Source: Halobacteriales archaeon QH_7_65_31
GTDB taxonomy: Archaea; Halobacteriota; Halobacteria; Halobacteriales; Haloarculaceae
Length of the DNA stretch: 64,000 nt
Direction of reading: 5' to 3'
NCBI GenBank assembly: GCA_003021785.1
Contig: PXQU01000014.1
Coordinates: 186,001-250,000, forward strand
How positions within the stretch are numbered: position 1 is the first letter of the stretch; each line of letters opens with the position of its first letter. Below, in pieces: positions 32,774 through 42,154 of this stretch. The position numbers and the translations under genes were made by a program. The notes beneath the pieces were generated by a model. The model saw nothing but the letters and a program-made list of their open reading frames with translations. It made no database searches and had not been told where the DNA came from.

Positions 32774-33175
32774 TCATCGGACGGCGACGACGCTCCCCGT
32801 CATAACCGATTCGTCGTCCTGATTCCGCACCGTCACCGACGCCTCGACGCTAGTCTCCTCGGCTCCCGCCTCGATCGCCTCGATCTCGACCGTCGTAGTG
32901 AGCGTGTCGCCGGGCCACACCTGCGCGACGAACCGCGTCCGGTACTCCGTCAGCGCGTGAAGCCCGAACACCTCACGGACAAGCCCGGACGCGACGCCCG
33001 CCGTGAACATCCCCTGTCCGAAGACGGAGTCGTAGCCGGCGTCCGTGACGAACGGCTCGTCGTAGTGGATGCGGTTGAAGTCGCCGCTCGCCCCGGCGTA
33101 TCTGACGAAATCGGCCCGATCGATCGGGCCGATCGTCTCGGTGAACGTCTCCCCGACGGTGTAGGCGGTGCTCAC
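32774..33175 (-). CDS. MaoC-like hot-dog dehydratase
   Basis: A 133-residue hot-dog protein. The catalytic motif is visible as YAGASGDFNRIHYDEPFV (Asp and His of the (R)-specific enoyl-CoA hydratase site) followed by GQGMFTAGVASGLV. It probably hydrates or dehydrates an enoyl/3-hydroxyacyl-CoA. It overlaps the upstream dehydratase gene by four bases; the pair likely forms a heterodimer in which this subunit carries the active site. Confidence 0.88.
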   Translation of the reverse strand: MSTAYTVGETFTETIGPIDRADFVRYAGASGDFNRIHYDEPFVTDAGYDSVFGQGMFTAGVASGLVREVFGLHALTEYRTRFVAQVWPGDTLTTTVEIEAIEAGAEETSVEASVTVRNQDDESVMTGSVVAVR

Positions 33176-33684
33176 CGTTCCCCCTCCGTGGCTGCGTCCG
33201 ACTCCGAGATCGCCCGTCCGGTCTCGATGGACGTGCCCGTTGCGGTGAGCACCGGCTCGTCCGCCTCGTCGGTGAAGACGGTTTCGAGCACGGCGAAGGT
33301 CATCGTCCCCCCGTCGCGGCCGTCACGCTGGTACAGGTCGGTCAGGGTGGTGTCACCGGTGAGCGTATCACCGACGTACAGCGGGCGCTCGTACTCGTAG
33401 GCCTGCTCGCCGTGAACGACGCGGGCCGGGTCGAACCCCAGCTCGAACCCCTCGCCGTCGGGGACGTAGCGGGGGAACTCGGCAGTCCGGGTGAACGTCG
33501 GCGGGGCGGGAATCGTCTCGTAGCCCGCCGCCCGTGCCGCGTCCTCGTCCAGATAGACGTCGGCGGGGTCGTTAATCGCGCGAGCGAACTCCGCGACCTT
33601 CCCGCGTTCGACCGTGAAGTCGGTCGCAGTCCGGCGTGTCTCCCCGACCTGCGTCCGTAGTTCGGCGAGTGGTCTCGTCGGCAT
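33172..33684 (-). CDS. FAS1-like (MaoC N-terminal type) dehydratase subunit
   Basis: A 170-residue hot-dog protein of the N-terminal MaoC type: FTVERGKVAEFARAINDPADVYLDEDAARAAGYETIPAPPTFTRTAEF matches the FAS1-like dehydratase domain, which lacks the catalytic Asp-His pair. It is coupled to the catalytic MaoC-like gene by a four-base overlap, the standard two-subunit arrangement. The acyl-CoA substrate is unknown. Confidence 0.85.
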   Translation of the reverse strand: MPTRPLAELRTQVGETRRTATDFTVERGKVAEFARAINDPADVYLDEDAARAAGYETIPAPPTFTRTAEFPRYVPDGEGFELGFDPARVVHGEQAYEYERPLYVGDTLTGDTTLTDLYQRDGRDGGTMTFAVLETVFTDEADEPVLTATGTSIETGRAISESDAATEGER

Positions 33685-33817
33685 ACCCGATAGCGGCCAG
33701 CCGAGCGCAAAAAGCTACGGTCCAGTTTCGGCCGCTCCTCCCTTCGCCGCGCTCGCGTCGTCCCGACTGTTCCTCGCGGGCGCACCCCTGAAGTAGCCGC
33801 CGCCCCTTCTTCCCGCA

Positions 33818-35872
33818 ATGAGCGACGCCGAGACCGGACCGCTCCGTCCCGACCGTCCCGACGCCGAAAGCTCGTTCCGAGTCGATGCTCCGTTTGACCC
33901 CGCCGGCGACCAACCTGACGCCATCCGCGAACTCGCCGACGGCTACGACTCCGGCGCGACGGAACAGACCCTGCTCGGTGTCACCGGCTCGGGGAAGACG
34001 AACACCGTCGCGTGGACGATAGAGGAGCTGCAACAGCCGACGCTCGTCATCGCGCACAACAAGACGCTCGCCGCCCAGCTGTACGAGGAGTTCCGGTCGC
34101 TGTTTCCGGACAACGCCGTCGAGTACTTCGTCTCCTACTACGACTACTACCAGCCCGAGGCGTACGTCGAATCGACCAACACCTACATCGACAAGGAGCT
34201 GTCCATCAACGAGGAGATCGACCGACTGCGCCACTCCGCGACCCGGTCGCTGCTCACCCGGGACGACGTCATCGTCGTCGCGTCCGTCTCGGCCATCTAC
34301 GGGCTCGGTGACCCCGGCAACTACACCGAGATGTCACTGGAACTCGAACGCGGACAGGCGATCGACCGCGACGAGCTGCTCGCCGAGCTCGTCGATCTGA
34401 ACTACGAGCGCAACGACGTGGACTTCCAGCAGGGGACCTTTCGCGTGCGCGGGGATACGGTCGAGATCTTCCCGATGTACGGTCGCTACGCCGTCCGCGC
34501 CGAGTTCTGGGGCGACGAGATCGACCGACTCACCAAGGTCGACACCGTCGCCGGCGAAGTCAAGAGCGAGGAGCCGGCCGTGATGGTTCACCCGGCCGAA
34601 CACTACTCGATTCCCGAACAGACCCTCGATGAGGCGACCGACGAGATCGAGGAGCTGATGGAACAGCGGGTGAGCTACTTCGAGCGGCAGGGCGATCTCG
34701 TCGCGGCCCAGCGCATCGAGGAGCGCACCACGTTCGATCTGGAGATGCTCCGCGAGTCGGGCTACTGCTCCGGCATCGAGAACTACTCGCTGCACATGTC
34801 AGAGCGGACGAGCGGCGATCCGCCGTACACCCTGCTCGACTACTTCCCCGACGACTTCCTCACCGTCGTCGATGAGTCCCACCAGACGCTCCCGCAGATC
34901 AAAGGCCAGTTCGCGGGCGATAAGTCGCGAAAGGACTCGCTCGTCGAAAACGGGTTCCGGCTCCCGACGGCGTACGACAACCGCCCGCTCACCTTCGAGG
35001 AGTTCACCGAAAAGACCGACCGCCGGCTCTACGTCTCGGCGACGCCCGGCGACTACGAGCGCGAGCAGTCGAGCCAGATCGTCGAGCAGATCGTCCGACC
35101 GACCCATCTCGTCGATCCGCGGATCGAGGTGACGGGAGCTGACGGACAGGTCGAGGACCTGCTCGACCGTATCGCAGAGCGTATCGACAGCGACGAGCGC
35201 GCGCTCGTCACGACGCTCACCAAGCGGATGGCGGAGGACCTCACTGAGTATCTCGAAGAGGCCGGCATCTCGGTGTCGTACATGCACGACGAGACCGACA
35301 CGCTCGAACGCCACGAGATCATCCGCGATCTCCGGCTCGGCAACATCGACGTGCTCGTGGGCATCAACCTCCTGCGCGAGGGGCTCGACATCCCCGAGGT
35401 GAGTCTCGTCGCCATCCTCGATGCCGATCAGGAGGGATTCTTACGCTCGACGACGACGCTCGTCCAGACGATGGGACGGGCCGCCCGCAACGAGAGCGGG
35501 CAGGTCGTCCTCTACGCCGACTCGATGACCGACGCGATGCTCGACGCGATCGAGGAGACCGAGCGCCGTCGCCGGATTCAAGAGCGGTACAACGAGCGAC
35601 ACGGCTACACGCCCGCGACCATCGACAAAGAAGTGAGCGAGACCTCCCTTCCCGGCTCGAAGACCGACACCGACGGCGCGTCGAATCTGGAGGCCGACAC
35701 CACCGACGAGGCCGAACAGCTCATCGAGTCGCTCGAAGCCCGGATGGACGACGCGGCCGCGAATCTGGAGTTCGAGCTCGCGGCCGACATCCGCGACCGC
35801 ATCCAGCGACTGGAGGCGGAGTTCGATCTCGACGTGACCGACGACGGCGTTCCGACGCCCGAGGAGCTGTAG
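33818..35872 (+). CDS. uvrB: excinuclease ABC subunit B
   Basis: A 684-residue DNA damage recognition helicase of nucleotide excision repair. It has Walker [13 protein letters not shown], the beta-hairpin [15 protein letters not shown], the DEAH-like [11 protein letters not shown], helicase motif V/VI sequences ([25 protein letters not shown]), and a C-terminal UVR domain ([28 protein letters not shown]) for UvrC contact. It is complete. UvrA and UvrC are not in the window; haloarchaea acquired the system from bacteria. Confidence 0.97.
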   Translation: MSDAETGPLRPDRPDAESSFRVDAPFDPAGDQPDAIRELADGYDSGATEQTLLGVTGSGKTNTVAWTIEELQQPTLVIAHNKTLAAQLYEEFRSLFPDNAVEYFVSYYDYYQPEAYVESTNTYIDKELSINEEIDRLRHSATRSLLTRDDVIVVASVSAIYGLGDPGNYTEMSLELERGQAIDRDELLAELVDLNYERNDVDFQQGTFRVRGDTVEIFPMYGRYAVRAEFWGDEIDRLTKVDTVAGEVKSEEPAVMVHPAEHYSIPEQTLDEATDEIEELMEQRVSYFERQGDLVAAQRIEERTTFDLEMLRESGYCSGIENYSLHMSERTSGDPPYTLLDYFPDDFLTVVDESHQTLPQIKGQFAGDKSRKDSLVENGFRLPTAYDNRPLTFEEFTEKTDRRLYVSATPGDYEREQSSQIVEQIVRPTHLVDPRIEVTGADGQVEDLLDRIAERIDSDERALVTTLTKRMAEDLTEYLEEAGISVSYMHDETDTLERHEIIRDLRLGNIDVLVGINLLREGLDIPEVSLVAILDADQEGFLRSTTTLVQTMGRAARNESGQVVLYADSMTDAMLDAIEETERRRRIQERYNERHGYTPATIDKEVSETSLPGSKTDTDGASNLEADTTDEAEQLIESLEARMDDAAANLEFELAADIRDRIQRLEAEFDLDVTDDGVPTPEEL

Positions 35873-36093
35873 GACAAGCTGAGTTGTTTTATTCCAAGCA
35901 GCGTAACCTTTTTACTCGATTCGCGGCAGGAGTCGGTACGGCCACCCCGACCCGATCGCCGCTTGGTACACGGTGGATGGGCGTTCGCGTGGATCGGGCG
36001 GGGTTGACCACTGATTTATCGGCGTCGTGGATTACCGGGAGAGCCACGGTCTCGGGCGAACCTCTTTATCCGAACCCGCGCAACTGTCTCGCG

Positions 36094-36267
36094 ATGGGAA
36101 GCAGCGTGAGCCGACGCGAGCTGTCGAAGCGACGAGCGACCGAACGGCCGACGGACGACAGTCAGAGTTCGCTCGGGACGTTTCTCGCTACCGTGGACAT
36201 CGACACCGATGTCGATCTCGATCCGGTTGATGCACAGCGAGCCGTTCGCCGCCACGATATCGAATGA
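36094..36267 (+). CDS. probable VapB-type antitoxin
   Basis: A 57-residue acidic protein starting MGSSVSRRELSKRR, a positively charged N-terminus that could bind DNA, and ending in DPVDAQRAVRRHDIE. No AbrB/RHH family could be read by eye; the antitoxin call rests on its size, charge pattern and four-base overlap with the PIN gene. A TATA-like CTTTATCC lies about 30 bases upstream, fitting a leaderless transcript. Confidence 0.6.
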   Translation: MGSSVSRRELSKRRATERPTDDSQSSLGTFLATVDIDTDVDLDPVDAQRAVRRHDIE

Positions 36268-36644
36268 AACTACTATTGGACACGAACACGCTGATCGCTT
36301 CGATCTCCGAGCAGAACGCCGCGGCTGAACGGCTTCTCGACGCTGACCACGACTTCTGTGTTGCGTTACTCTCGCTCATGGAACTCCGGACGGTCCTGAC
36401 GAAGAAGAAGCAGCTCGAGCAGTCGCGTGTCGAGCAGATTATCGACGGTATCGCGGCTCGAACTGATGTGTACGCACTCGAACGAGAGGATGCGCTCCGC
36501 GCGTACCGCCGACAGACCGACACCCTCCTGTATCCGATAGACTGTCTACTATTCTCGCTCGCTGACGGGATTGATGCCGAACTGGTCACGTTCGACACCG
36601 AACTACAGGACGCCGGGGCAGTCGCCCCCGGGGCGGTGAGCTGA
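36264..36644 (+). CDS. PIN-domain ribonuclease toxin, VapC family
   Basis: A 126-residue PIN domain. The first Asp is in MKLLLDTNTLIASI, the Glu in LSLMELRTVL, and later acidic residues in YPIDCLLFSLADGIDAELVTFD. That is the acidic set of VapC RNases, so it should be active when freed from its antitoxin. It overlaps the antitoxin gene (ATGA), and its stop abuts the ATP-grasp gene without a gap. Confidence 0.85.
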   Translation: MKLLLDTNTLIASISEQNAAAERLLDADHDFCVALLSLMELRTVLTKKKQLEQSRVEQIIDGIAARTDVYALEREDALRAYRRQTDTLLYPIDCLLFSLADGIDAELVTFDTELQDAGAVAPGAVS

Positions 36645-37496
36645 ATGCTCCGTCTCGCCGTCGCGACCGACGCCGAGACGCTCGCCCGAATCCGTGACCC
36701 ACTGGCCGAGCGGGGTATCCACGCCGAACACGTCCCCGTTTCGGAGCGAACGCTCCCGCTCGACGGCTCGCTCGGCGAGTTCGACGCCGGCTTCGTCTTC
36801 CCCCCTCGGCTGATGGAGGGCGGCGTCGCCGACGCGATGCTCGACGTGCCGTGGGTGAACACGCGCGAGGACATCCTCCGCTCGCGCAACAAGGCCGGGG
36901 CGCTCGCCCGCCTCTCGGCGAACGACGTTCCGACACCGCGGTCGGTGCTCGTCTCGAACCCCGTGGACGACGCCGCGCTCGAATCGGTGTGGGAGCAGTT
37001 CGATCCGCCGGTCGTGGTGAAGCCCAACTCCACGACCCGCGGGACGGGTATCACGAAGGCGTCGGACCTCGACTCACTGCTCGGCGTGACGGACTATCTC
37101 GATCTGGTTCACGACTACCGGGCGACGGGTGACCGCTCGTATCTGATTCAGGAGTATCTCCCCGACGCGCGCGACTACCGGGTGATGACCATCGACGGCG
37201 ACTACGTCGGTGCGGTCGAGCGGCGACTCCCCGAGGACGCGCTCGCAGAAGGGGGGTGGAAACACAACGTCCACCGCGGTGCGGACGCGACGGGTGTCGA
37301 TCTCGACGACGACCTCCGCCGGCTGGCCGAACGCACCGCCCGCGCGCTGGATATCGACTGGCTCGGCGTCGATATGCTCGTCACTGGTGAGGGTGCAGTT
37401 GTCAACGAGACGAACGCGCGGCCAACGGTCGATACGGCGACGAAGTACGAAGATGGCTTCTACGATCGGCTCGCGGCGGTCATCCGGGGTCAGTAG
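36645..37496 (+). CDS. RimK-like ATP-grasp ligase
   Basis: A 283-residue ATP-grasp protein: NKAGALARLSANDVPTPRS, VVVKPNSTTRGTGI (ATP-lysine loop), LIQEYLPDARDYRVMTIDG, GGWKHNVHRGA, and the metal-binding end GVDMLVTGEGAVVNETNARP. RimK relatives ligate glutamate or other amino acids onto ribosomal protein S6, cofactor F420 or methanopterin-type molecules; which one here is undecided. The ATG directly follows the vapC TGA, so it is probably in the same transcript. Confidence 0.87.
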   Translation: MLRLAVATDAETLARIRDPLAERGIHAEHVPVSERTLPLDGSLGEFDAGFVFPPRLMEGGVADAMLDVPWVNTREDILRSRNKAGALARLSANDVPTPRSVLVSNPVDDAALESVWEQFDPPVVVKPNSTTRGTGITKASDLDSLLGVTDYLDLVHDYRATGDRSYLIQEYLPDARDYRVMTIDGDYVGAVERRLPEDALAEGGWKHNVHRGADATGVDLDDDLRRLAERTARALDIDWLGVDMLVTGEGAVVNETNARPTVDTATKYEDGFYDRLAAVIRGQ

Positions 37497-37886
37497 CTAC
37501 TCGAAGCCGATATCCGCGGAGCGCTCGACGCGGTCGAGCGTCACGTCGAGGACGCCGTTGTTGAACGACGCGCTGGCGGTGTGTTCGTCCACGCGCGCGG
37601 GGAGATCGAGATGCTCCTCGTACTCGCGGTGGGCGGTGTCTGCGGCGACGGTGAGCGTCTGCCCGTCACACCGGATATCGATATCCCCCTTCTCGATGCC
37701 GGGGAGGTCACCGACGACCCGGACTCTGTCGGTCTCCTCGTGGATCGTGAAGTGGGCGTCAGCACCGAAGCCGGTGTCGCTCGGCCCCGCGGAGATGTCG
37801 ACGTTCTCGCCCGTCATGTCCTCCATCATCCGCTCGATCTCGCTGAAGATGTCGTCGAACGGGTCGTCGCGGTCGTCCCTTCGCAT
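37497..37886 (-). CDS. Hsp20/alpha-crystallin family chaperone
   Basis: A 129-residue small heat-shock protein. The alpha-crystallin domain runs from about residue 45 (FTIHEETDRVRVVGDLPGIEKGDIDIRCDGQTLTVAAD) to the end (FNNGVLDVTLDRVE, the terminal beta strand with the GVL motif). The N-terminus is acidic (DDRDDPFDDIFSEIERMMEDM). ATG 37886 is chosen because the upstream in-frame start adds a non-typical stretch. No IxI/V tail motif is obvious at the C-terminus. Confidence 0.9.
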   Translation of the reverse strand: MRRDDRDDPFDDIFSEIERMMEDMTGENVDISAGPSDTGFGADAHFTIHEETDRVRVVGDLPGIEKGDIDIRCDGQTLTVAADTAHREYEEHLDLPARVDEHTASASFNNGVLDVTLDRVERSADIGFE

Positions 37887-37942
37887 ACAAAGTGGTAGGC
37901 GAGTTCCGTGCAAAAGCCTTCTGCCCGTGTCATTTTGCCCGA

Positions 37943-38956
37943 TCAGAAGCCGAGATCCATCGCGTCGTTCGTCCGCTCGATAGAGGTCTCGGCGGCCGTC
38001 TCGCCGAGCACGGCGCGGACGGCATCGACGTTCTCCGGCACGACGTCCGACTCCTGATGGATGGCCTGAAACAGATACAGGTCGTCGTCCTCGATCGAGA
38101 TCGACCGCTCCCAGACCGCGTTCTCCCAGATGTCACCGCGCGGTCGGTCCCGGTCCATCGCGAACTCCTTCAGCTTCCCGGCCCCGTCGATACCATGCTC
38201 CGGCGGGATCAGGAAGAGCCGCGACTCCCCGGCGAGGAGATCACGCACCTCGTCAGCAGTCGGCACGTCCGTCAGTTGAACGTTGACGGAGTGGGTGTGC
38301 ATCAGCGTCGCCGGAACCTTCATGCCGAGCGTGTCGATGTTCAGCTCGGGGAAGATGGTGTTCACGTCCGGGCCGTGATGCGAGGGGAGCGTCACCGGGT
38401 CCGGGAGCGTGTCGTTGATCGGCCCGCGACCGGTCTGGGCCGGATCGCCGCCGCGACGGACGAGCGTGACCCGCGCCTTCTCGACGCCGTACGCCTCCCG
38501 GAGGGGTGCGAGTAGCCGTGACAGTCCGGTCGTGTTACAGGAGACGACGCGGACGTGGTCGGCTCCCTCGACCGCCTCGAAGTTCGCGCGGGCGTTGAAG
38601 CTCGCGTCCACGAGATCGCTCGCCTCGCCGCCCTGATACAGCGCGGGCGTGTCGTGCGCCTCGTAGAGGGACTTGTTCTCCGCGCCGATGCCGGAGGGGC
38701 AGGCGTCCACGACGACGTCGGCCGCCTCGACCAGCCGCTCGACCGGGCCCGCGACGTCGATACCGGCCTCGTCGAACAGCTCGCGGCGCTCCGAGATCGC
38801 GGCATAGAGATCGTACCCTCGTTCGACGGCGGTCTCGGCCTCGTGGTTCGGGCGAGTCTTCGCGACACCGACCAGCTCCATGTCCGGCTGGGCCGCGACC
38901 GCGTCCGCGACCCGCTTGCCGATCGTCCCGTAGCCGTTGACGCCGACCTGAATCAT
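37943..38956 (-). CDS. type II glyceraldehyde-3-phosphate dehydrogenase
   Basis: A 337-residue archaeal GAPDH. It begins [20 protein letters not shown] (Rossmann NAD(P) site), has the catalytic Cys in [14 protein letters not shown], and the substrate regions [15 protein letters not shown] and [13 protein letters not shown]. Type II enzymes work in gluconeogenesis in haloarchaea while a separate enzyme may serve glycolysis; the exact role here is inferred from family. Start 38956 gives the standard N-terminus. Divergent from the aminopeptidase, with 117 bases between. Confidence 0.93.
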   Translation of the reverse strand: MIQVGVNGYGTIGKRVADAVAAQPDMELVGVAKTRPNHEAETAVERGYDLYAAISERRELFDEAGIDVAGPVERLVEAADVVVDACPSGIGAENKSLYEAHDTPALYQGGEASDLVDASFNARANFEAVEGADHVRVVSCNTTGLSRLLAPLREAYGVEKARVTLVRRGGDPAQTGRGPINDTLPDPVTLPSHHGPDVNTIFPELNIDTLGMKVPATLMHTHSVNVQLTDVPTADEVRDLLAGESRLFLIPPEHGIDGAGKLKEFAMDRDRPRGDIWENAVWERSISIEDDDLYLFQAIHQESDVVPENVDAVRAVLGETAAETSIERTNDAMDLGF

Positions 38957-39073
38957 GGCTGCTACTCGCGGTGGGGTCCCGTTAATCGTTTCGAGGCCCG
39001 TCCGTCGTGGCTCGCCGACGCGGGCTCTCACTATTCCACAAATGCGTTTCGCCGGCGCTCGAACGACACGACG

Positions 39074-40099
39074 ATGAGACGCGACGACGGTTCGCGTACC
39101 GACAGCGAGATAGGTAGTTTGAATCCAGAGACGCTGTCAGCAGTACGCGTGACCGACCTCTCTGCGCCCGCCCGGACCGCCGTCGAACAGTGTCTCGACC
39201 TCGATGCCGAGGAGAGCTGTCTCGTCGTCACCGACGACAAGCGCGAACCCATCGGTCGCGCGCTCTACGAGGCCGCGAGCGCGGTGACCGACGACGCCGG
39301 TATCGTCCAGTTCCCGCCGCGCGCCCAACACGCCGAGGAGCCGCCCGAGCCCGTCGCCGCCGCGATGCGCGAGGCCGATACCTTCCTCGCTCCGACGACG
39401 AAATCCCTCTCGCACACGCGCGCTCGCTCGGCCGCCTGCGAGGCGGGCGCACGCGGTGCGACGCTCCCCGGGATCACCGAGGAGGTGTTCACCGTCGGAC
39501 TCGACGCCGACTACGCGGAGATCGCGAGCGAGTGTGCGGCCGTGCTCGAACGGGTCAACGACGCCGAGGAGATCCGCGTCACCGCCGACAACGGCACGGA
39601 CATCACCGTCGAGCCGGGGAGCCGCGCGTGGCACGAGGACACCGGGATCGTCCACGACGCCGGCGCGTTCTCGAACCTCCCCGCGGGCGAGGTGTTCGTC
39701 GCTCCGGAGACCGCCACCGGGACGTACGTCGTCGACGGGACCATCAGCCCGCACGGTCTGCTGGAGGAGGATCACACCGTCGCGGTGACGGTCGAGGACG
39801 GCTACGTGACCGACTTCTCCGACGACGAGGTGGCCGCGCAGTTCGAGCGCGCCAGCGAGGACGCGGGCCGAGACGCGTACAACCTCGCCGAGCTCGGCAT
39901 CGGGACGAACGTCGCCGTCACCGATCTCGTCGGCTCCGTCCTCTTAGACGAGAAGGCCGCCGGCACAGTCCACATCGCCGTCGGCGACAACGCCTCCATC
40001 GGTGGGGAGACGGACGCGCCGATTCATTCCGACGGCGTCATTCGCGACCCGACGGTGTTCGTGGACGGTGAGGAAATCTCGCTGCCACAGCCGGAGTGA
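39074..40099 (+). CDS. M29-type aminopeptidase
   Basis: A 341-residue metallo-aminopeptidase of the thermophilic aminopeptidase (M29) kind. The C-terminal half carries the metal/active-site segments: [38 protein letters not shown] (Glu), [15 protein letters not shown] (His) and [18 protein letters not shown] (His and Asp). It is intact, but its last 65 bases are duplicated in diverged form at 42039-42103, on the far side of an A+T-rich insert. The N-terminal 35 residues are not typical, so a start downstream of 39074 is possible. Confidence 0.85.
   Translation: MRRDDGSRTDSEIGSLNPETLSAVRVTDLSAPARTAVEQCLDLDAEESCLVVTDDKREPIGRALYEAASAVTDDAGIVQFPPRAQHAEEPPEPVAAAMREADTFLAPTTKSLSHTRARSAACEAGARGATLPGITEEVFTVGLDADYAEIASECAAVLERVNDAEEIRVTADNGTDITVEPGSRAWHEDTGIVHDAGAFSNLPAGEVFVAPETATGTYVVDGTISPHGLLEEDHTVAVTVEDGYVTDFSDDEVAAQFERASEDAGRDAYNLAELGIGTNVAVTDLVGSVLLDEKAAGTVHIAVGDNASIGGETDAPIHSDGVIRDPTVFVDGEEISLPQPE
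40035..40099 (+). repeat. direct repeat (copy 1), aminopeptidase 3' end
   Basis: Last 65 bases of the aminopeptidase gene including its TGA. It aligns without gaps to 42039-42103 with eight differences. Most are third-position synonymous changes; one codon changes Phe to Tyr, one Glu to Val, and the stop changes from TGA to TAA. Confidence 0.85.
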
Positions 40100-40479
40100 G
40101 CTACCGCCATCTGTCGTGGCCACCGATCTAGAAGTGCTGGGTGACATGGATGAGAAGGAAATCGCTGCGTTGCTTAATACCACTCAAATCTGAACTTTTC
40201 GATTCTTATCGATTTAATGGGAGATCATAATCGAAGACTGGAACAGTAATAACAAACCGGTTCATGAGGACTCGCCCTGTTGATTGTTCTTCATATCATC
40301 GCAAGGGGATACTTCTTGACTGAGGGAAGCTGTAGAGTCGCATCCGTCTTCAGCTACGCAGTTTCAGTAAATTCACCGAGAATAGTTTTATTAACTGTAA
40401 TAGCGAAACGTCTCTAATCGGGCTGTGAGGGAATTAACGGGTTTCTATCGCAAAAATTTAGTTGTTAACCGCCATTACG

Positions 40480-41379
40480 TTAGAATTGTTCTACATCTCT
40501 TAATTGCTGTTCTACTGACGATTTACCACAAGTTGGAGTTACTGATACATTACCGTAAGAGACTGAAACAGAGAGACTGCCACACCCCCCGTACCCGTGT
40601 TGATATGTGGTCTCGAACTTGCCCTGCGTAGCGAGCCGCTCCAGATGTCCACCGACCGTAAATTCAAGATCACAAGTGATACCACAGGCCCTGCCGTCAG
40701 CAAAGTTCCAGACGGCAGAGTCAAAGGATGAGGATTTCAAACTCCCAGCGTTCATATTGTGTTTGTATGCACCATTTTCCACCAAATCAAAATCTCCTGA
40801 TGGCCAAGCTATGCTCACGACATCCTCTGGGTTGTCTCCACCGTTCCCAGAAATTGAGTAGTTACAATCAACCCATTCGTCCGCACCATTGTATGACGAA
40901 TATCCTGTTACTATCCAGCAAGAGATTTCATCTTCAGATATATACTGTGTTGAGAAGCCTCCAGAATCACTTTCTTTCTGATACCGGGAAAGATTGTGTT
41001 TCGAACTAAACTGTGCATGACGGTTATGTTTATTTAAAAATTTCACCCGTTTGTTAATACCGCGCTCAGTCGCTGCCCTACTTACAAGAGCCTCAGGGTT
41101 GGAGTTAAGATAATTTCCTACCTGACTCTTCGGGGAAACTCCCAGCTCGCTGAGCAAGCGGCTTTCCTTGAGGTTGCCATTTTTCTGCTTATTATTTAGC
41201 TTCTTCTTCTCCTTCCGTTTCGTCTTTTGCATCAGCGTTAACGATGCTTGGAGGATTGGATCATTGCTGTCTTTATTACTTGCTGCACCAACGGCTCCCG
41301 AAGCGAGAGTAGTTACTGCTGCTCCGGACCCAATAGCTTTCAATACACTCCGGCGGTTAATATCGTTAGTTCGTTCCAC
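40480..41379 (-). CDS. Tat-exported, cysteine-containing protein, possible halocin-like effector
   Basis: A 299-residue protein with GTG start (MERTNDINRRSVLKAIGSG), an RRSVLK twin-arginine signal and a hydrophobic run ending in GAVGAAS. A lysine-rich linker follows (KRKEKKKLNNKQKNG), then an AT-biased-codon region with seven Cys in the C-terminal half (EISCWIV, VDCNYS, ACGITCDLEF, GGCGSL, PTCGKS). The basic, Ser/Asn-rich composition is unusual for haloarchaea. No family recognised. A processed Cys-rich C-terminal domain after a long pro-region is the layout of halocin C8, but I see no sequence match. Alternatives: adhesin or cell-wall protein. Confidence 0.65.
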   Translation of the reverse strand: MERTNDINRRSVLKAIGSGAAVTTLASGAVGAASNKDSNDPILQASLTLMQKTKRKEKKKLNNKQKNGNLKESRLLSELGVSPKSQVGNYLNSNPEALVSRAATERGINKRVKFLNKHNRHAQFSSKHNLSRYQKESDSGGFSTQYISEDEISCWIVTGYSSYNGADEWVDCNYSISGNGGDNPEDVVSIAWPSGDFDLVENGAYKHNMNAGSLKSSSFDSAVWNFADGRACGITCDLEFTVGGHLERLATQGKFETTYQHGYGGCGSLSVSVSYGNVSVTPTCGKSSVEQQLRDVEQF

Positions 41380-41503
41380 GAGTGATTTATACTTACTATT
41401 TGTATTAAATCTAATGATAGAGAAGATACATTAGCTGCTTATCACCGATTAACCCGATAACCGTCCAGCGTAAATCTGAAAAGTAACCTATCTATTCTAT
41501 GAT

Positions 41504-41749
41504 TCAGTCTCCTGAAAGAGCGATATCTGACATACAAAACCGAAGGACCCCGACAACTCCAGCAAAAACTATCAAAAGAGAGGAAATTTGCAAGAGTACC
41601 GCGAGCATACGAGACATTATGCGGCCCAGAGCGAGGAAAATTTCATCTGAAATAACAAATGTCCAAAGTCCTAACACAATTAGAGCATATAGTTTCATCA
41701 GTTCCTTGTCCAGCGCATATTCGACGGCTGTTTGAGCTGTCTCTACCAT
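41504..41749 (-). CDS. small integral membrane protein
   Basis: An 81-residue protein with two hydrophobic segments (about residues 18-38 and 48-70; LYALIVLGLWTFVISDEIFLAL and MLAVLLQISSLLIVFAGVVGVL). No family recognised. It lies 124 bases upstream of the secreted Cys protein on the same strand, inside the inserted element. A membrane-bound immunity or export partner is a possibility, supported only by position. Confidence 0.55.
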   Translation of the reverse strand: MVETAQTAVEYALDKELMKLYALIVLGLWTFVISDEIFLALGRIMSRMLAVLLQISSLLIVFAGVVGVLRFCMSDIALSGD

Positions 41750-42038
41750 TCTAAACTCTTATAATCAATAACGAATCAGCCATAGTTAAACTTTGATACT
41801 TTACACCGGATATGGGCGAATCATCGTCGGAATCTTGTCCCCTCAGCTTATTCCGATACTAACCATCAGCTGCCGCATTCTGTCCCCATAGATATATTCC
41901 AGTCGCCACACCGAGGCTGAGCGCGTCATAGAGCTGTTGTGTAAATCGTCTCAGACAGTCGTAAGCCGCAGCCAACTCTGTAGCGACTTCTATCTCAGAA
42001 TACGACAGTATATCTGGCTTTGTTGAGAGTGGCAGATA

Positions 42039-42103
42039 GCGTCATCCGCGACCCGACGGTGTACGTGGACGGCGAAGAGATATCGCTGCCACAGCCGGTG
42101 TAA
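42039..42103 (+). repeat. direct repeat (copy 2), diverged aminopeptidase 3' end
   Basis: Reads [20 protein letters not shown] and a TAA stop, in the same orientation as the gene but without the upstream coding sequence. Synonymous divergence from copy 1 shows that both copies spent time under coding selection in separate genomes. Confidence 0.85.
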
Positions 42104-42154
42104 CCACCACGCGCCCCACGACGCGCTTTTACCGTCACACACGAATGATCGGTA

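Larger units (their letters stand above)
40100..42038. mobile_element. A+T-rich inserted element in the 3' end of the aminopeptidase gene
   Basis: About 1.9 kb of clearly lower G+C DNA bounded by the two copies of the aminopeptidase 3' end. It carries two minus-strand genes (40480-41379 and 41504-41749). The outer parts (40100-40479 and 41750-42038) hold no gene I can support. There is no integrase, transposase or replication gene, so it is either a remnant or an element mobilised in trans. Site-specific integration is inferred from the repeat structure. Confidence 0.7.

Noticed and set aside
40123-40193. Short in-frame peptide (ending KEIAALLNTTQI) after the aminopeptidase
   Set aside because: Looks coding-like but is only about 24 codons, has no clear start signal and lies at the edge of the inserted element.
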